Below, in pieces: positions 18,612 through 26,313 of a DNA stretch of 64,000 nt. The translations under genes were made by a program, and so were the position numbers. Numbering within the stretch: the stretch's first letter is position 1; each line of letters starts with the position of its first letter. Under the pieces are notes generated by a model. The model was given only the letters and a program-made list of their open reading frames with translations. It was not told the origin of the DNA and made no database searches. The DNA is from Rhizosphaericola mali (GTDB lineage: Bacteria; Bacteroidota; Bacteroidia; Chitinophagales; Chitinophagaceae), in the NCBI RefSeq assembly GCF_004337365.2, contig NZ_CP044016.1, forward strand, positions 2,914,001 through 2,978,000, given 5' to 3'.

Positions 18612-18704
18612 CACTGCAATTAATTAGGAGTTATAAATTATGAATTATTAGTTTTAAAAACTTTTTCGATTAATAGATTGGCTATCTTCAAATTTCCCAG
18701 CCCA

Positions 18705-18738
18705 TTTGTCCTTATTTATGCCAACCTACTTACATTTG
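18705..18738 (+). promoter_or_regulatory. Promoter of holA, predicted leaderless
   Basis: TTTG (18705-18708), a 22-base spacer and TACATTTG (18731-18738). The box ends 4 bases before the ATG at 18743, where transcription itself would be expected to begin. Confidence 0.6.
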
Positions 18739-18742
18739 CGAC

Positions 18743-19741
18743 ATGTCTGCAGAACAAATCATCGAGTCTTGGAAAAAAAATCAATTTAAACCTATTTACT
18801 GGTTAGAAGGAGACGAACCTTTTTTTATTGACCAAGTGATGCAATATGCTGAAAACAAAATACTTACACCATCAGAAGCAGATTTTAACCTATCTGTTTT
18901 CTATGGCAAAGATGCAGATTGGGCAGAGGTTGTGAATGCTTGTCGCCGCTATCCTATGTTTGCGGAAAAACAAGTCGTCGTACTCAAGGAAGCACAACAG
19001 ATGAAGGACGTCAATGTATTGGAATCTTATGTAGCGAAGCCGATGCCAACAACCATTTTCGTTGTGAGCTACAAAGAGAAAAAAGTGGATGCACGCACAA
19101 CATTTGCCAAAACATTGAAAAAAAATGGCGAAGTTCTGACGACAAAAAAAATGTACGATAGCCAATTGCCTGATTGGATCAATCAAATGGTCAAGTCCAA
19201 AGGATTTACCATCACTCCGAAGGCATTACAATTGGTTATCAACTCAATAGGAAATGATATTTCTAGAATTTCAAATGAAATCAACAAACTTTCGGTCAAT
19301 CTAGAAGGCACAACTGCGATCAACGAAGATCATATCGAAAATTACATTGGCATTAGCAAAGATTTCAATGTATTTGAAATGCAATCGGCCTTGGGAAATA
19401 AAGACTTAACAAAAGCGATGCGTATCGTTCAATATTTCGGTTCCAACCCCAAAGCAGGTCCGATGCAGATGGTTTTACCTTCTTTGTATGGCTTTTTTAG
19501 TAAAGTAGCGATGGTTTTTGCGGCAGGTAGTTCGGATACAAAAATTATTGCGGACACGATTGGCGTCAATTCTTTTTTCGTACGAGATTATATTACGGCT
19601 GCCAATAAATATGGATATCCTGGTGTGGAAAAAGTGCTTTTACTTTTGCATGAATACAATTTACGTTCAATTGGGGTACATAATGGCGGAGCAGAATCAG
19701 CCGAATTAATGAAAGAAATGGTTGTCAAAATGATGTTGTAA
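18743..19741 (+). CDS. holA: DNA polymerase III subunit delta
   Basis: A 332-residue clamp-loader subunit that opens the beta sliding clamp. It shows the HolA N-terminal pattern (KPIYWLEGDEPFFIDQVMQYAE), the AAA+-like core without a functional P-loop (FAEKQVVVLKEAQQM, TIFVVSYKEKKVDART), the lid region (NDISRISNEINKLSVN) and the C-terminal collar (PKAGPMQMVLPSLYGFFSKV, then LLLLHEYNLRSIGV). Length fits. It is followed after 10 bases by a DUF1697 gene and probably shares its transcript. The promoter -7 box sits directly before the start codon. Confidence 0.94.
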   Translation: MSAEQIIESWKKNQFKPIYWLEGDEPFFIDQVMQYAENKILTPSEADFNLSVFYGKDADWAEVVNACRRYPMFAEKQVVVLKEAQQMKDVNVLESYVAKPMPTTIFVVSYKEKKVDARTTFAKTLKKNGEVLTTKKMYDSQLPDWINQMVKSKGFTITPKALQLVINSIGNDISRISNEINKLSVNLEGTTAINEDHIENYIGISKDFNVFEMQSALGNKDLTKAMRIVQYFGSNPKAGPMQMVLPSLYGFFSKVAMVFAAGSSDTKIIADTIGVNSFFVRDYITAANKYGYPGVEKVLLLLHEYNLRSIGVHNGGAESAELMKEMVVKMML

Positions 19742-19751
19742 ATAATTGAAA

Positions 19752-20288
19752 ATGAGTACAGTTTCGACTTTTGTAGCTTTTTTGCGTGGTGTAAATGTTA
19801 ATGGTACAAGTATGAAAATGGCAGAAGTTTCTTCCGTATTCGAAAAAGCGGGTATGCAAAATGTGATTTCCATTTTAGCGTCTGGTAATATCATCTTCCA
19901 AACACAACTTACTGCTTCTGCGGCTAGATCAATTCTAGAAAATGCAATGTCTATACATTTCAATTATGAAGCGTTTCTATTTGTGAAAACAAAGGACGAA
20001 GCGGCTTCTATTTTTGATAATAATCCATTCCAACCTGATCCAGATTTTCATATTTATAGCTTTATCGGGGATATCGGTTTGGATAAAATATTAATGGATC
20101 AATTTGAAAATATGACACATTCAGTCGGCGAATCAGCTCAAATTGTGACAAATAACTTTTATTGGAAAGTGCCTAAAGGAAATACTTTACAACCCGGATT
20201 TGGAAAAATATTAGGAAATAAGAAATTCAAAAATCTGTTTACTTCTCGCAATATCAACACATTTGAAAAGATTTTGAAGAAAATGTAA
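19752..20288 (+). CDS. DUF1697 domain protein
   Basis: A 178-residue cytosolic protein of the DUF1697 family, widespread and without a settled function. The conserved opening FVAFLRGVNVNGTSMKMAE and the ILASGNIIFQT motif are clear, as is the later ITNNFYWKVPKG-like segment and the terminal LGNKKFKNLFTSRNINTFEKIL. I prefer ATG 19752; an in-frame ATG two codons earlier (19746) is possible. It lies 10 bases after holA, so they are likely one operon. Downstream begins a long repeat-rich gap, with no clean terminator. Confidence 0.85.
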   Translation: MSTVSTFVAFLRGVNVNGTSMKMAEVSSVFEKAGMQNVISILASGNIIFQTQLTASAARSILENAMSIHFNYEAFLFVKTKDEAASIFDNNPFQPDPDFHIYSFIGDIGLDKILMDQFENMTHSVGESAQIVTNNFYWKVPKGNTLQPGFGKILGNKKFKNLFTSRNINTFEKILKKM

Positions 20289-20391
20289 TTGCATAGTTTC
20301 CACTTCTCTGCAGAGTCTCTCGGAGAGGACTTTGCGATTACAATAATTTTAATGTCACTTTCCTTGAATGGAAAAGTAACCAAAAGATCAA

Positions 20392-20550
20392 GTCGTCTGA
20401 CTGCGAAGCAGCACCGCTGGTAACGCAACCCTTCGGAACGTTTGAAAATAGCTCGTGTACATTTTTTGCTGCTAGTTTAATTTTTTTAGTTGCTAAAACT
20501 CACGCAAAAAACACAGCTCCGCTATTTTCTGCACTTTGCTGCCAGACGAC
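20392..20550. repeat. Long nested imperfect palindrome (159 bp)
   Basis: Arms pair at several levels: GTCGTCTG (20392-20399) with CAGACGAC (20543-20550), AAAATAGC (20445-20452) with GCTATTTT (20521-20528), TTTTTTGC (20462-20469) with GCAAAAAA (20504-20511), and AGTTT (20474-20478) with AAACT (20496-20500). The three inner pairs share one centre near 20487. It looks like a dispersed palindromic repeat element of the kind common between Bacteroidota genes. Confidence 0.7.
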
Positions 20551-20619
20551 AAACTGTTGATTGACAGTATTTCTACTATTATATTTATGAAAATTCAAAA
20601 TGCTTAATTTCAATTATTC

Positions 20620-20801
20620 GCATTAATGGATTAACGTGAAGAAAATCAATCAGTGTAGTCGATAGAAAGAATATATGTCTGAGTGAAGCGACCACGTATT
20701 AGCGCGAAGCAATTTATATTCTTTCCGAAGGAACGATTGATTTTTAGTTAAGGCAATTGCAGCCCTTTTGTTTCTTTTCCATCAAGGGAAAAGAAAGTTA
20801 A
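20620..20801 (+). repeat. Structured direct repeat, copy A (182 bp)
   Basis: Shares most of its sequence with copy B at 22861-23048, in the same orientation. Inside are paired arms AAAATCAATC with GATTGATTTT and GAAAGAATATA with TATATTCTTTC, then a hairpin TTTCTTTTCC-ATCAA-GGGAAAAGAAA at the right end. The two copies differ by substitutions and an indel of about 6-8 bases in the central loop. Confidence 0.85.
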
Positions 20802-20855
20802 TGAAGCATTTGAAAAGATTTGACAAAAAATACATTCATTACAGTATATTACAGA

Positions 20856-22424
20856 ATGACTATATATGATTATTTAAAAAGTTGGGTTATTGATAAATTG
20901 GCAAAAAAGAACACGAAGAATATTCAATTTGGAACTGCGAATTTCCCAGAGAATGATTATAGTAAAATATTACCTTTTGCCTATGCTCAAAGCGATAAAA
21001 GCCAACTTCTCTCTAATCAAACTATTGTTGACTTAGATATAGAATCTGTATTTCAAAAAATTGACCACTGCATTACGCCTATTGGTAAACAATATCTAAA
21101 CAGCAAATTGATTACTCAAAAAAATACCGAATTAATATCCGAACTAAATATAAATCGTTACAGTGATCCAATATTTAGAAATGCAATCATACAATCTTTA
21201 CAAAAATTACAGAACTATCAGTTTTTCTCGCTATTTGAAAAAATATGGATTCCTAAAGAAATGGAATTTCCTAAGATTACATGGACTAAAATAACAACTT
21301 TAATACTTACACTAAGTTTAATTTTATCCTTTATAAAAGTAGAATTTTTAGGCATTTTCTTTATTATTTATATTACGCACTATATCGTTTATTTCAAACA
21401 AAAATATCTTTTACTATATTATGCAGACCAACTCAATGATATATCCAAACTATATCAAGTAGCAATCGAACTACAATCAAAATCTGCTGATAATACACCT
21501 TTACCAAGAATAAAAATATTTAATCGAGTAAATATTTTCTTATTTTTCGAATCTATTAGCAAAGCCGATTTTACAGGGATATCATTTCTTATCTACGAAC
21601 AAATAAAAATTTTATTTCTATGGGAATTTCGTTTGTATCGACGAACATCCAAGGGAATTACAGCAAATAGAGAAAACCTTAAAACCTATTTTAATTTTAT
21701 TGGCTTCACTGATATGGCATATAGTATAGCATCACTCAGAGCATCTAAAAATATACATTTTTGCACACCAACTAGAATTTCAATTCCCAAAATCTCCTTT
21801 GAAAATTTGCAACATCCATTGGTTGAAAATTGTATTGGGAATAGTTTTATATTTTCTCGTTCTTGTTTAATAACAGGCTCTAACATGTCTGGAAAAACGA
21901 CTTTTATGAGAGCTATTGCAATTAATATCCAATTGTCTAATACGCTAAATATGGCATTTGCCGATACATTTCAATATTATAATTTTCCAATATATAGTGC
22001 GATTACGATTTCGGACGATATCAACAATAGTAAAAGTTTCTTTTTTGCAGAAGTAGATGTAATGAAAAATATAACATCTAAGACTCAAAAGGGCAATAGT
22101 TTAATTTTGTTAGATGAAATATTTAAAGGAACAAATCATGATGAAAAAATAGCTATCAAATATGCATTTTATACATTTCTTAATGAAAATGGGAATATCG
22201 TATTAGCATCAACTCATGACTTAGAAATGGCAGAAAATCTTAGTAATACTTATGATTTTATATATTTCAACGAGAGTATTATCAATAACAAATTACAATT
22301 TGACTATAAATTGAAATTAGGACTTTGCAAAGAACAAAATGCAATTAGGATTTTAGAATTAGCAAATATGAACTACTCTATTATCAATTACGCCAAAGAA
22401 TTTTATCATAAAAAGAAAATTTAA
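20856..22424 (+). CDS. MutS-like ATPase with membrane segments
   Basis: A 522-residue protein whose C-terminal third is a MutS-type ATPase: Walker A GSNMSGKT (341-348), Walker B LILLDE (416-421) followed by FKGTN, and the switch STHDLE. Upstream is a MutS lever-like region with LQHPLVEN. Unlike MutS, it lacks the mismatch-recognition domain and carries hydrophobic segments at about 145-182 (TTLILTLSLILSF and FLGIFFIIYITHYIVYF), so it is probably membrane-bound. Similar proteins in Bacteroidota are labelled mismatch-repair ATPases, but their role is unknown. ATG 20856 is chosen over an upstream TTG. The gene is very AT-rich and lies between two copies of a structured repeat. Confidence 0.82.
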   Translation: MTIYDYLKSWVIDKLAKKNTKNIQFGTANFPENDYSKILPFAYAQSDKSQLLSNQTIVDLDIESVFQKIDHCITPIGKQYLNSKLITQKNTELISELNINRYSDPIFRNAIIQSLQKLQNYQFFSLFEKIWIPKEMEFPKITWTKITTLILTLSLILSFIKVEFLGIFFIIYITHYIVYFKQKYLLLYYADQLNDISKLYQVAIELQSKSADNTPLPRIKIFNRVNIFLFFESISKADFTGISFLIYEQIKILFLWEFRLYRRTSKGITANRENLKTYFNFIGFTDMAYSIASLRASKNIHFCTPTRISIPKISFENLQHPLVENCIGNSFIFSRSCLITGSNMSGKTTFMRAIAINIQLSNTLNMAFADTFQYYNFPIYSAITISDDINNSKSFFFAEVDVMKNITSKTQKGNSLILLDEIFKGTNHDEKIAIKYAFYTFLNENGNIVLASTHDLEMAENLSNTYDFIYFNESIINNKLQFDYKLKLGLCKEQNAIRILELANMNYSIINYAKEFYHKKKI

Positions 22425-22483
22425 GACATATAATTTACTAATTTTAGTAGTTATTAATTTACGGTTTATCTTAAAGAAATTAT

Positions 22484-22810
22484 ATGAGCATAGATTTATC
22501 TAAAGATGGTTCAAGTTTTGTCCATCATGTTTTCTTTTATTTAAAAAATCCAGATAATGCATCTGCAGCAGAACAACTTATTGATGGTTTGAAAAAGTTA
22601 ACACAAGTGCCGACAATTCAATATTATCATATAGGTCTACCAGCACCGACAGACAGAGATGTTATTTTAGGCGATTATAGTATTTCTTGGCTTTGTTTGT
22701 TTAAGAATTTGGAAGAGGAGGAAATATATCAATCACATCCAATTCATCTAAAATTTATTGAGGAATGTGCACATTTATGGGAAAAAGTAGAAGTATTTGA
22801 TTCTATTTAA
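22484..22810 (+). CDS. Dabb-family (stress-responsive alpha-beta barrel) protein
   Basis: A 108-residue protein of the Dabb family: FVHHVFFYLKN at the N-terminus, EQLIDGLKKL in helix 1, YYHIGLPAPTDRDVI, and the end YQSHPIHLKFIEEC. These small dimeric ferredoxin-like barrels resemble EthD and ABM proteins and have no general assigned activity; some are cyclases or stress proteins. It lies 59 bases after the MutS-like gene, in the block between the two structured repeats. No promoter or terminator is distinct. Confidence 0.87.
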   Translation: MSIDLSKDGSSFVHHVFFYLKNPDNASAAEQLIDGLKKLTQVPTIQYYHIGLPAPTDRDVILGDYSISWLCLFKNLEEEEIYQSHPIHLKFIEECAHLWEKVEVFDSI

Positions 22811-23167
22811 AAATTGTAAAAATTATTTCCAATATTATTTTATACTGATCAGTATTATTGGCATTTATTGGATTAACGTGAGGAAAATCAATCAGTGGAG
22901 TCGATAGAAAGAATATATGTCTGAGCAGAACGAAGTGAAGTGACCGCGAAGCAATTTATATTCTTTCCGACGAAACGATTGATTTTTAGTTAAGACAATT
23001 ACAGCCTTGATCTTTTGTTTCTTTTCCATCAAGGGAAAAGAAGGTTAAAACATAATATGCAAAGTCATCTTCGAGAGGCTATACGGAGAAAAAACTCCAC
23101 ACAAGCACCGTTCTTTCCCTACTAACGCTTGCACGAGAAAAAGATGAAAGAGCATCGAAAAAAGACA
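22811..23167. other. Intergenic region with repeat copy B
   Basis: 357 bases with no gene. 22861-23048 is the second copy of the structured repeat. The remaining 120 bases up to the ribF stop hold no motif that I can name. Confidence 0.7.
22861..23048 (+). repeat. Structured direct repeat, copy B (188 bp)
   Basis: Partner of copy A at 20620-20801 with the same orientation and the same internal paired arms and terminal hairpin. Together they bracket the MutS-like and Dabb genes. The outer stem and inner stem are conserved better than the loop between them, which suggests that the fold matters. Confidence 0.85.
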
Positions 23168-24100
23168 TTACAATATCTCGTTCACCGCATCGCGATCTTT
23201 TGCTAATTGTGCTTTTAACGCATCCAAACCAGCAAATTTTACTTCTCCACGCAAATGTTGAATAATTTCAATTTCCAACATTTTTCCATAAATATCTTGA
23301 TTGAAATCTAAAATATTGACTTCTATTGTTCTTTGCGTACCGCCAACAGTAGGACGTACGCCAATATTCATCATCCCTTTTAGCTGATTATTTTCATTAT
23401 GCGGATCTTTTACCTTGACTGCGTAAACGCCATTTGCAGGAATTAATTTTTCCGTATTATCTACATCCAAATTCGCGGTTGGAAAACCAATCGTTCTTCC
23501 TAATTGATTGCCAGTTACGACCATGCCTTCGAAAAAATAAGGATGTCCGAGAAAATTATTGGCAGTTTGAATATCGCCTTTTAAAAGTGCTTCTCGTATT
23601 CTAGTCGAACTAATCGCTACCTCATTCTGTACTTGTTCGGATATTTCTTTGACTTTAAAGCCAATTTTTTCTCCATATTTTTCCAATAATTTGTAGTCGC
23701 CCGTACGTCCATGTCCAAATCTGTGATCATAACCGACGATGATACAACTCGGTTTACATTTATCCCAAAGGAATTTTTCAATATATTCTTCTGCACTTTG
23801 ATTAGAAAATGCTTCGTCAAAAGGTACGACGATGACATTATCAACACCAAAGCTTTCTAATAATTTAATTTTTTCTGAGAGCGTCGTCAATATCGGAACA
23901 GGCATATTACCTTCTTTCACAATCTTACGTGGATGAGGATGAAAGGTGATGATAATCGTCTCACCGTTGTGATGTGCCGCTTCTGCTTTTAATTGAGATA
24001 TAATTTTTTGATGGCCGAGGTGCACTCCGTCAAAAGTTCCAATCGTAACTACCGCATTTTTAAAGGTCGGCAATGCTTCAATATTGTTAAAAACTCTCAT
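23168..24100 (-). CDS. ribF: Bifunctional riboflavin kinase / FAD synthetase
   Basis: A 310-residue enzyme that makes FMN and then FAD. The N-terminal FAD-synthetase (nucleotidyltransferase) domain shows TIGTFDGVHLGHQKII (residues 20-35), ITFHPHPR and the SSTRIREAL motif. The C-terminal riboflavin kinase domain shows GNQLGRTIGFPTANL (near 203), NGVYAVKV, MMNIGVRPTVGG and the EVNILDFNQDIYG catalytic stretch. Full length. Divergent from purM across 113 bases. A -7 box (24109-24116 minus) leaves a predicted leader of only about 4 bases. Confidence 0.96.
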   Translation of the reverse strand: MRVFNNIEALPTFKNAVVTIGTFDGVHLGHQKIISQLKAEAAHHNGETIIITFHPHPRKIVKEGNMPVPILTTLSEKIKLLESFGVDNVIVVPFDEAFSNQSAEEYIEKFLWDKCKPSCIIVGYDHRFGHGRTGDYKLLEKYGEKIGFKVKEISEQVQNEVAISSTRIREALLKGDIQTANNFLGHPYFFEGMVVTGNQLGRTIGFPTANLDVDNTEKLIPANGVYAVKVKDPHNENNQLKGMMNIGVRPTVGGTQRTIEVNILDFNQDIYGKMLEIEIIQHLRGEVKFAGLDALKAQLAKDRDAVNEIL

Positions 24101-24108
24101 AGAAAAGA

Positions 24109-24116
24109 CAAATATA
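24109..24116 (-). promoter_or_regulatory. -7 promoter box of ribF
   Basis: TATATTTG on the minus strand matches TAnnTTTG and ends 8 bases before the ribF ATG at 24100. The -33 element is weak. Confidence 0.5.
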
Positions 24117-24170
24117 CTTGCAAAGAATTGTAGAATTGTAATTTCTGTTTAAAAATCCCTTTTGCCTTAT

Positions 24171-24178
24171 TAACTTTG
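24171..24178 (+). promoter_or_regulatory. -7 promoter box of purM
   Basis: TAACTTTG matches TAnnTTTG. The region about 20 bases upstream is TTTA rather than TTTG. The leader to the ATG at 24214 would be about 31 bases. Confidence 0.5.
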
Positions 24179-24213
24179 CCGCGCATTTAGGTTTCGAATT
24201 TTCTAAATAAATA

Positions 24214-25395
24214 ATGAATATTCCCATGTCATTATACACACAAAGAGGTGTTTCTGCGCAAAAAGAAGAGGTACATGCCGCGATTGAGAAATTAGATCAA
24301 GGGCTTTACCCACATGCATTTTGTAAAATGTATCCCGATTTTTTAGGTGGCGATGATAAATTCATCAACATCACGCACGCTGACGGTGCAGGCACCAAAA
24401 GTATTTTGGCGTATTTGTACTGGAAAGAAACAGGCGACATCAGTGTATGGAACGGCATCGCACAAGACGCTGTAGCGATGAATTTGGATGATTTGCTTTG
24501 CGTAGGTATCTATGACAATTTGTTATTTTCTTCTACCATCGATCGTAACAAAATTATTATCAACGGCGATGTAATCAAAGAAGTGATCAATGGCACACAA
24601 GCTTTTTTTGATACGTTGAAACAATATGGCGTTCAGATTCATTATTTAGGTGGAGAGACTGCTGATGTTGGTGACGTTGTACGCACCATTGCGGTGAATG
24701 GAACCATGACTGCAAGATGGCCAAAATCCAAAGTCATTACAAATGAAAAAATAAAAGCAGGTAACGTAATTGTTGGTTTTTCCAGTGCTGGTAAAGCTGT
24801 TTACGAAACAGAATATAATAGCGGCTTGGGAAGTAATGGATTGACAAGCGCAAGACATGATGTTTTGGCTAAATATTATGCAGAGAAATATCCTGAAACT
24901 TTCGAAAATAAATTACCAAATGAAGTGGTCTATATCGGAAAAGAAAAAATGACCGATACGTTGGAAATTGATGGCGAAAAGATCTCTATAGGTAAATTGT
25001 TACTTTCTCCTACGCGTACCTATGCGCCATTGATGAAGCAAGTTTTGGATAAATATTTTGATACAATTTATGGAGTGATTCATTGCAGTGGAGGTGGACA
25101 AACAAAATGCATGAAGTATTTGCCTACAACTTTAAAAATTGTCAAAGATAATATGTTGCCCGTCCCTCCTATTTTTGATTTGATTCAAAAAAATTCTGGT
25201 TCGGATGACAAAGAAATGTATCAAGTTTTCAATATGGGACAACGATTGGAAATATTCACAGACGAAGCCACTGCACCTTCTTTGATCGAAGAAGCAACCA
25301 AATTAGGTATTGATGCTCAAGTAATTGGACATGTAGAAGCCTCAGATAAAAATGAATTGCATATTAAAACACCAAAAGGTTGGATTAATTATTGA
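24214..25395 (+). CDS. purM: Phosphoribosylformylglycinamidine cyclo-ligase (AIR synthetase)
   Basis: A 393-residue enzyme that closes the imidazole ring of AIR in purine synthesis. The PurM/AIRS fold is shown by INITHADGAGTKSILAYLYWKE (substrate loop), VAMNLDDLLCVG, NGTQAFFDTLKQYGVQIHYLGGETADVGD and VIVGFSSAGKAVYETEYNSGLGSNGLTSAR. It has the longer Bacteroidota form, about 390 residues against 345 in E. coli. ATG 24214 is used; ATG 24226 is also possible. It is monocistronic with a strong terminator, and no other pur gene is adjacent. Confidence 0.92.
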   Translation: MNIPMSLYTQRGVSAQKEEVHAAIEKLDQGLYPHAFCKMYPDFLGGDDKFINITHADGAGTKSILAYLYWKETGDISVWNGIAQDAVAMNLDDLLCVGIYDNLLFSSTIDRNKIIINGDVIKEVINGTQAFFDTLKQYGVQIHYLGGETADVGDVVRTIAVNGTMTARWPKSKVITNEKIKAGNVIVGFSSAGKAVYETEYNSGLGSNGLTSARHDVLAKYYAEKYPETFENKLPNEVVYIGKEKMTDTLEIDGEKISIGKLLLSPTRTYAPLMKQVLDKYFDTIYGVIHCSGGGQTKCMKYLPTTLKIVKDNMLPVPPIFDLIQKNSGSDDKEMYQVFNMGQRLEIFTDEATAPSLIEEATKLGIDAQVIGHVEASDKNELHIKTPKGWINY

Positions 25396-25423
25396 TTTTT
25401 ATTTTGAATGATTATATATTTGC

Positions 25424-25453
25424 GCCGCATTTTAATTAATGCGGCTTTTTTTT
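25424..25453 (+). terminator. Rho-independent terminator after purM
   Basis: GCCGCATT (25424-25431) pairs with AATGCGGC (25438-25445) around TTAATT, followed by eight T residues that run directly into the tRNA gene. Confidence 0.9.
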
Positions 25454-25526
25454 GCCAACCTAGCTCAGCTGGTAGAGCAATTCATTCGTAATGAATAGGT
25501 CGAGGGTTCGATCCCCTTGGTTGGCT
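25454..25526 (+). tRNA. tRNA-Thr (CGT)
   Basis: A full cloverleaf: acceptor GCCAACC/GGTTGGC, D-stem GCTC/GAGC, anticodon stem ATTCA/TGAAT with loop TTCGTAA (anticodon CGT at 25487-25489), and T-arm GAGGG-TTCGATC-CCCTT. CCA is not encoded. It follows the purM terminator immediately, and the outer-membrane gene begins 27 bases later. Confidence 0.95.
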
Positions 25527-25553
25527 CAAAATTTAATTTTCCAAAACTACATT

Positions 25554-26195
25554 ATGAAAAAAGTATTGTTATCATTGGCATTCAGTATGCCATTTTTGTT
25601 TGCCTCAGCCCAATCAAATAAAAAAATTGAATTTGGGATAAATGGCGGCTTAAGTTTGTATAATCTCACTAATCGCCAAATATATAGTGAAAATAATTAC
25701 AAAGCAGGATTTGCAGCTGGAGTCGCGGTAAGTATACCTATAGCAAAAAGCTTTTATATTCAACCAGAAGCATTATATCAACAACAAGGTTCAAAATATG
25801 CTAATTTGACTACATCCATTAGCAAAGCAGATTATGAAATGCGATTTGGATATGTAAATTTTCCATTATTAGCCAAATATCAATTATTCAATTCAAATCT
25901 ATCTATATACGCCGGTCCCCAATTGGGCATTTTAACAAACGCCAAATATATTCTTACAGTGAGCGGAACAGACATTAATGGAAAATATGAAACAGATATC
26001 AAAAAAGATGTAAATACGATAGACTTTAGCGGTGCGTATGGACTTGAATATTACTTTGCTATAGGAGGAAATTCGAAAATCGTATTGAATGCAAGATATA
26101 ATACAGGTTTCTCTCATGTAATGAAAAGTGAAGAAAGTCGAGATGCTAAAAGTAAAAACACTGGATTTACTTTTATGGTTGGTTATAGATTCTAA
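25554..26195 (+). CDS. Outer membrane beta-barrel protein (OmpA/PorT-like small barrel)
   Basis: A 213-residue protein with a clear Sec signal (MKKVLLSLAFSMPFLFASAQ). The rest alternates polar and hydrophobic residues in eight or so strands (EFGINGGLSLYNL, FAAGVAVSIPI, FYIQPEALYQQQG, YGLEYYFAIGG, IVLNARYNTGF) and ends in an aromatic residue, TFMVGYRF, the usual signal for outer-membrane insertion. It fits the OMP_b-brl_2 porin-like family of Bacteroidota. No ligand can be named. The start is the ATG that opens the signal peptide; in-frame codons upstream lie within the tRNA. A terminator follows. Confidence 0.88.
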   Translation: MKKVLLSLAFSMPFLFASAQSNKKIEFGINGGLSLYNLTNRQIYSENNYKAGFAAGVAVSIPIAKSFYIQPEALYQQQGSKYANLTTSISKADYEMRFGYVNFPLLAKYQLFNSNLSIYAGPQLGILTNAKYILTVSGTDINGKYETDIKKDVNTIDFSGAYGLEYYFAIGGNSKIVLNARYNTGFSHVMKSEESRDAKSKNTGFTFMVGYRF

Positions 26196-26220
26196 TTAAT
26201 AGAAAATCTTATTAGAAAAA

Positions 26221-26256
26221 GGGAAAGTTAAATATTAACTTTCCCTTAATTTTTTA
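26221..26256 (+). terminator. Rho-independent terminator after the beta-barrel gene
   Basis: GGGAAAGTTAA (26221-26231) pairs perfectly with TTAACTTTCCC (26235-26245) around three bases, then TTAATTTTTT. Confidence 0.9.
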
Positions 26257-26259
26257 TTT

Positions 26260-26291
26260 TTTGTTTAAACGTTTAAATTTATATATCTTGC
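26260..26291 (+). promoter_or_regulatory. Promoter of the lacI-kinase-epimerase operon
   Basis: TTTG (26260-26263), a 20-base spacer and TATCTTGC (26284-26291), a weaker match to TAnnTTTG. The spacer holds the operator palindrome, so a bound repressor would block RNA polymerase directly. Confidence 0.6.
26264..26277. promoter_or_regulatory. LacI-family operator, perfect palindrome
   Basis: TTTAAACGTTTAAA is a perfect 14-base palindrome with central CG, the form expected for a LacI/GalR dimer. It lies 37 bases before the lacI start, in the promoter spacer, which implies autorepression. One-mismatch copies occur at 3846-3859 and 5614-5627. Confidence 0.75.
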
Positions 26292-26313
26292 ACCTTACTA
26301 ACATTCGTTCATT

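Larger units (their letters stand above)
20289..20855. other. Repeat-rich intergenic region left of the MutS-like gene
   Basis: 567 bases without a credible gene. It holds several hairpins: one near 20359-20377 (CTTTCC/GGAAAAG), a large nested imperfect palindrome at 20392-20550, and the 182-base structured repeat at 20620-20801. Short reading frames here have no start context and cross the hairpins, so I do not call them. Confidence 0.7.

Noticed and set aside
20159-20428. 89-codon frame in the repeat-rich gap
   Set aside because: It crosses the end of DUF1697 and the palindromic repeats, with no homology that I can see.
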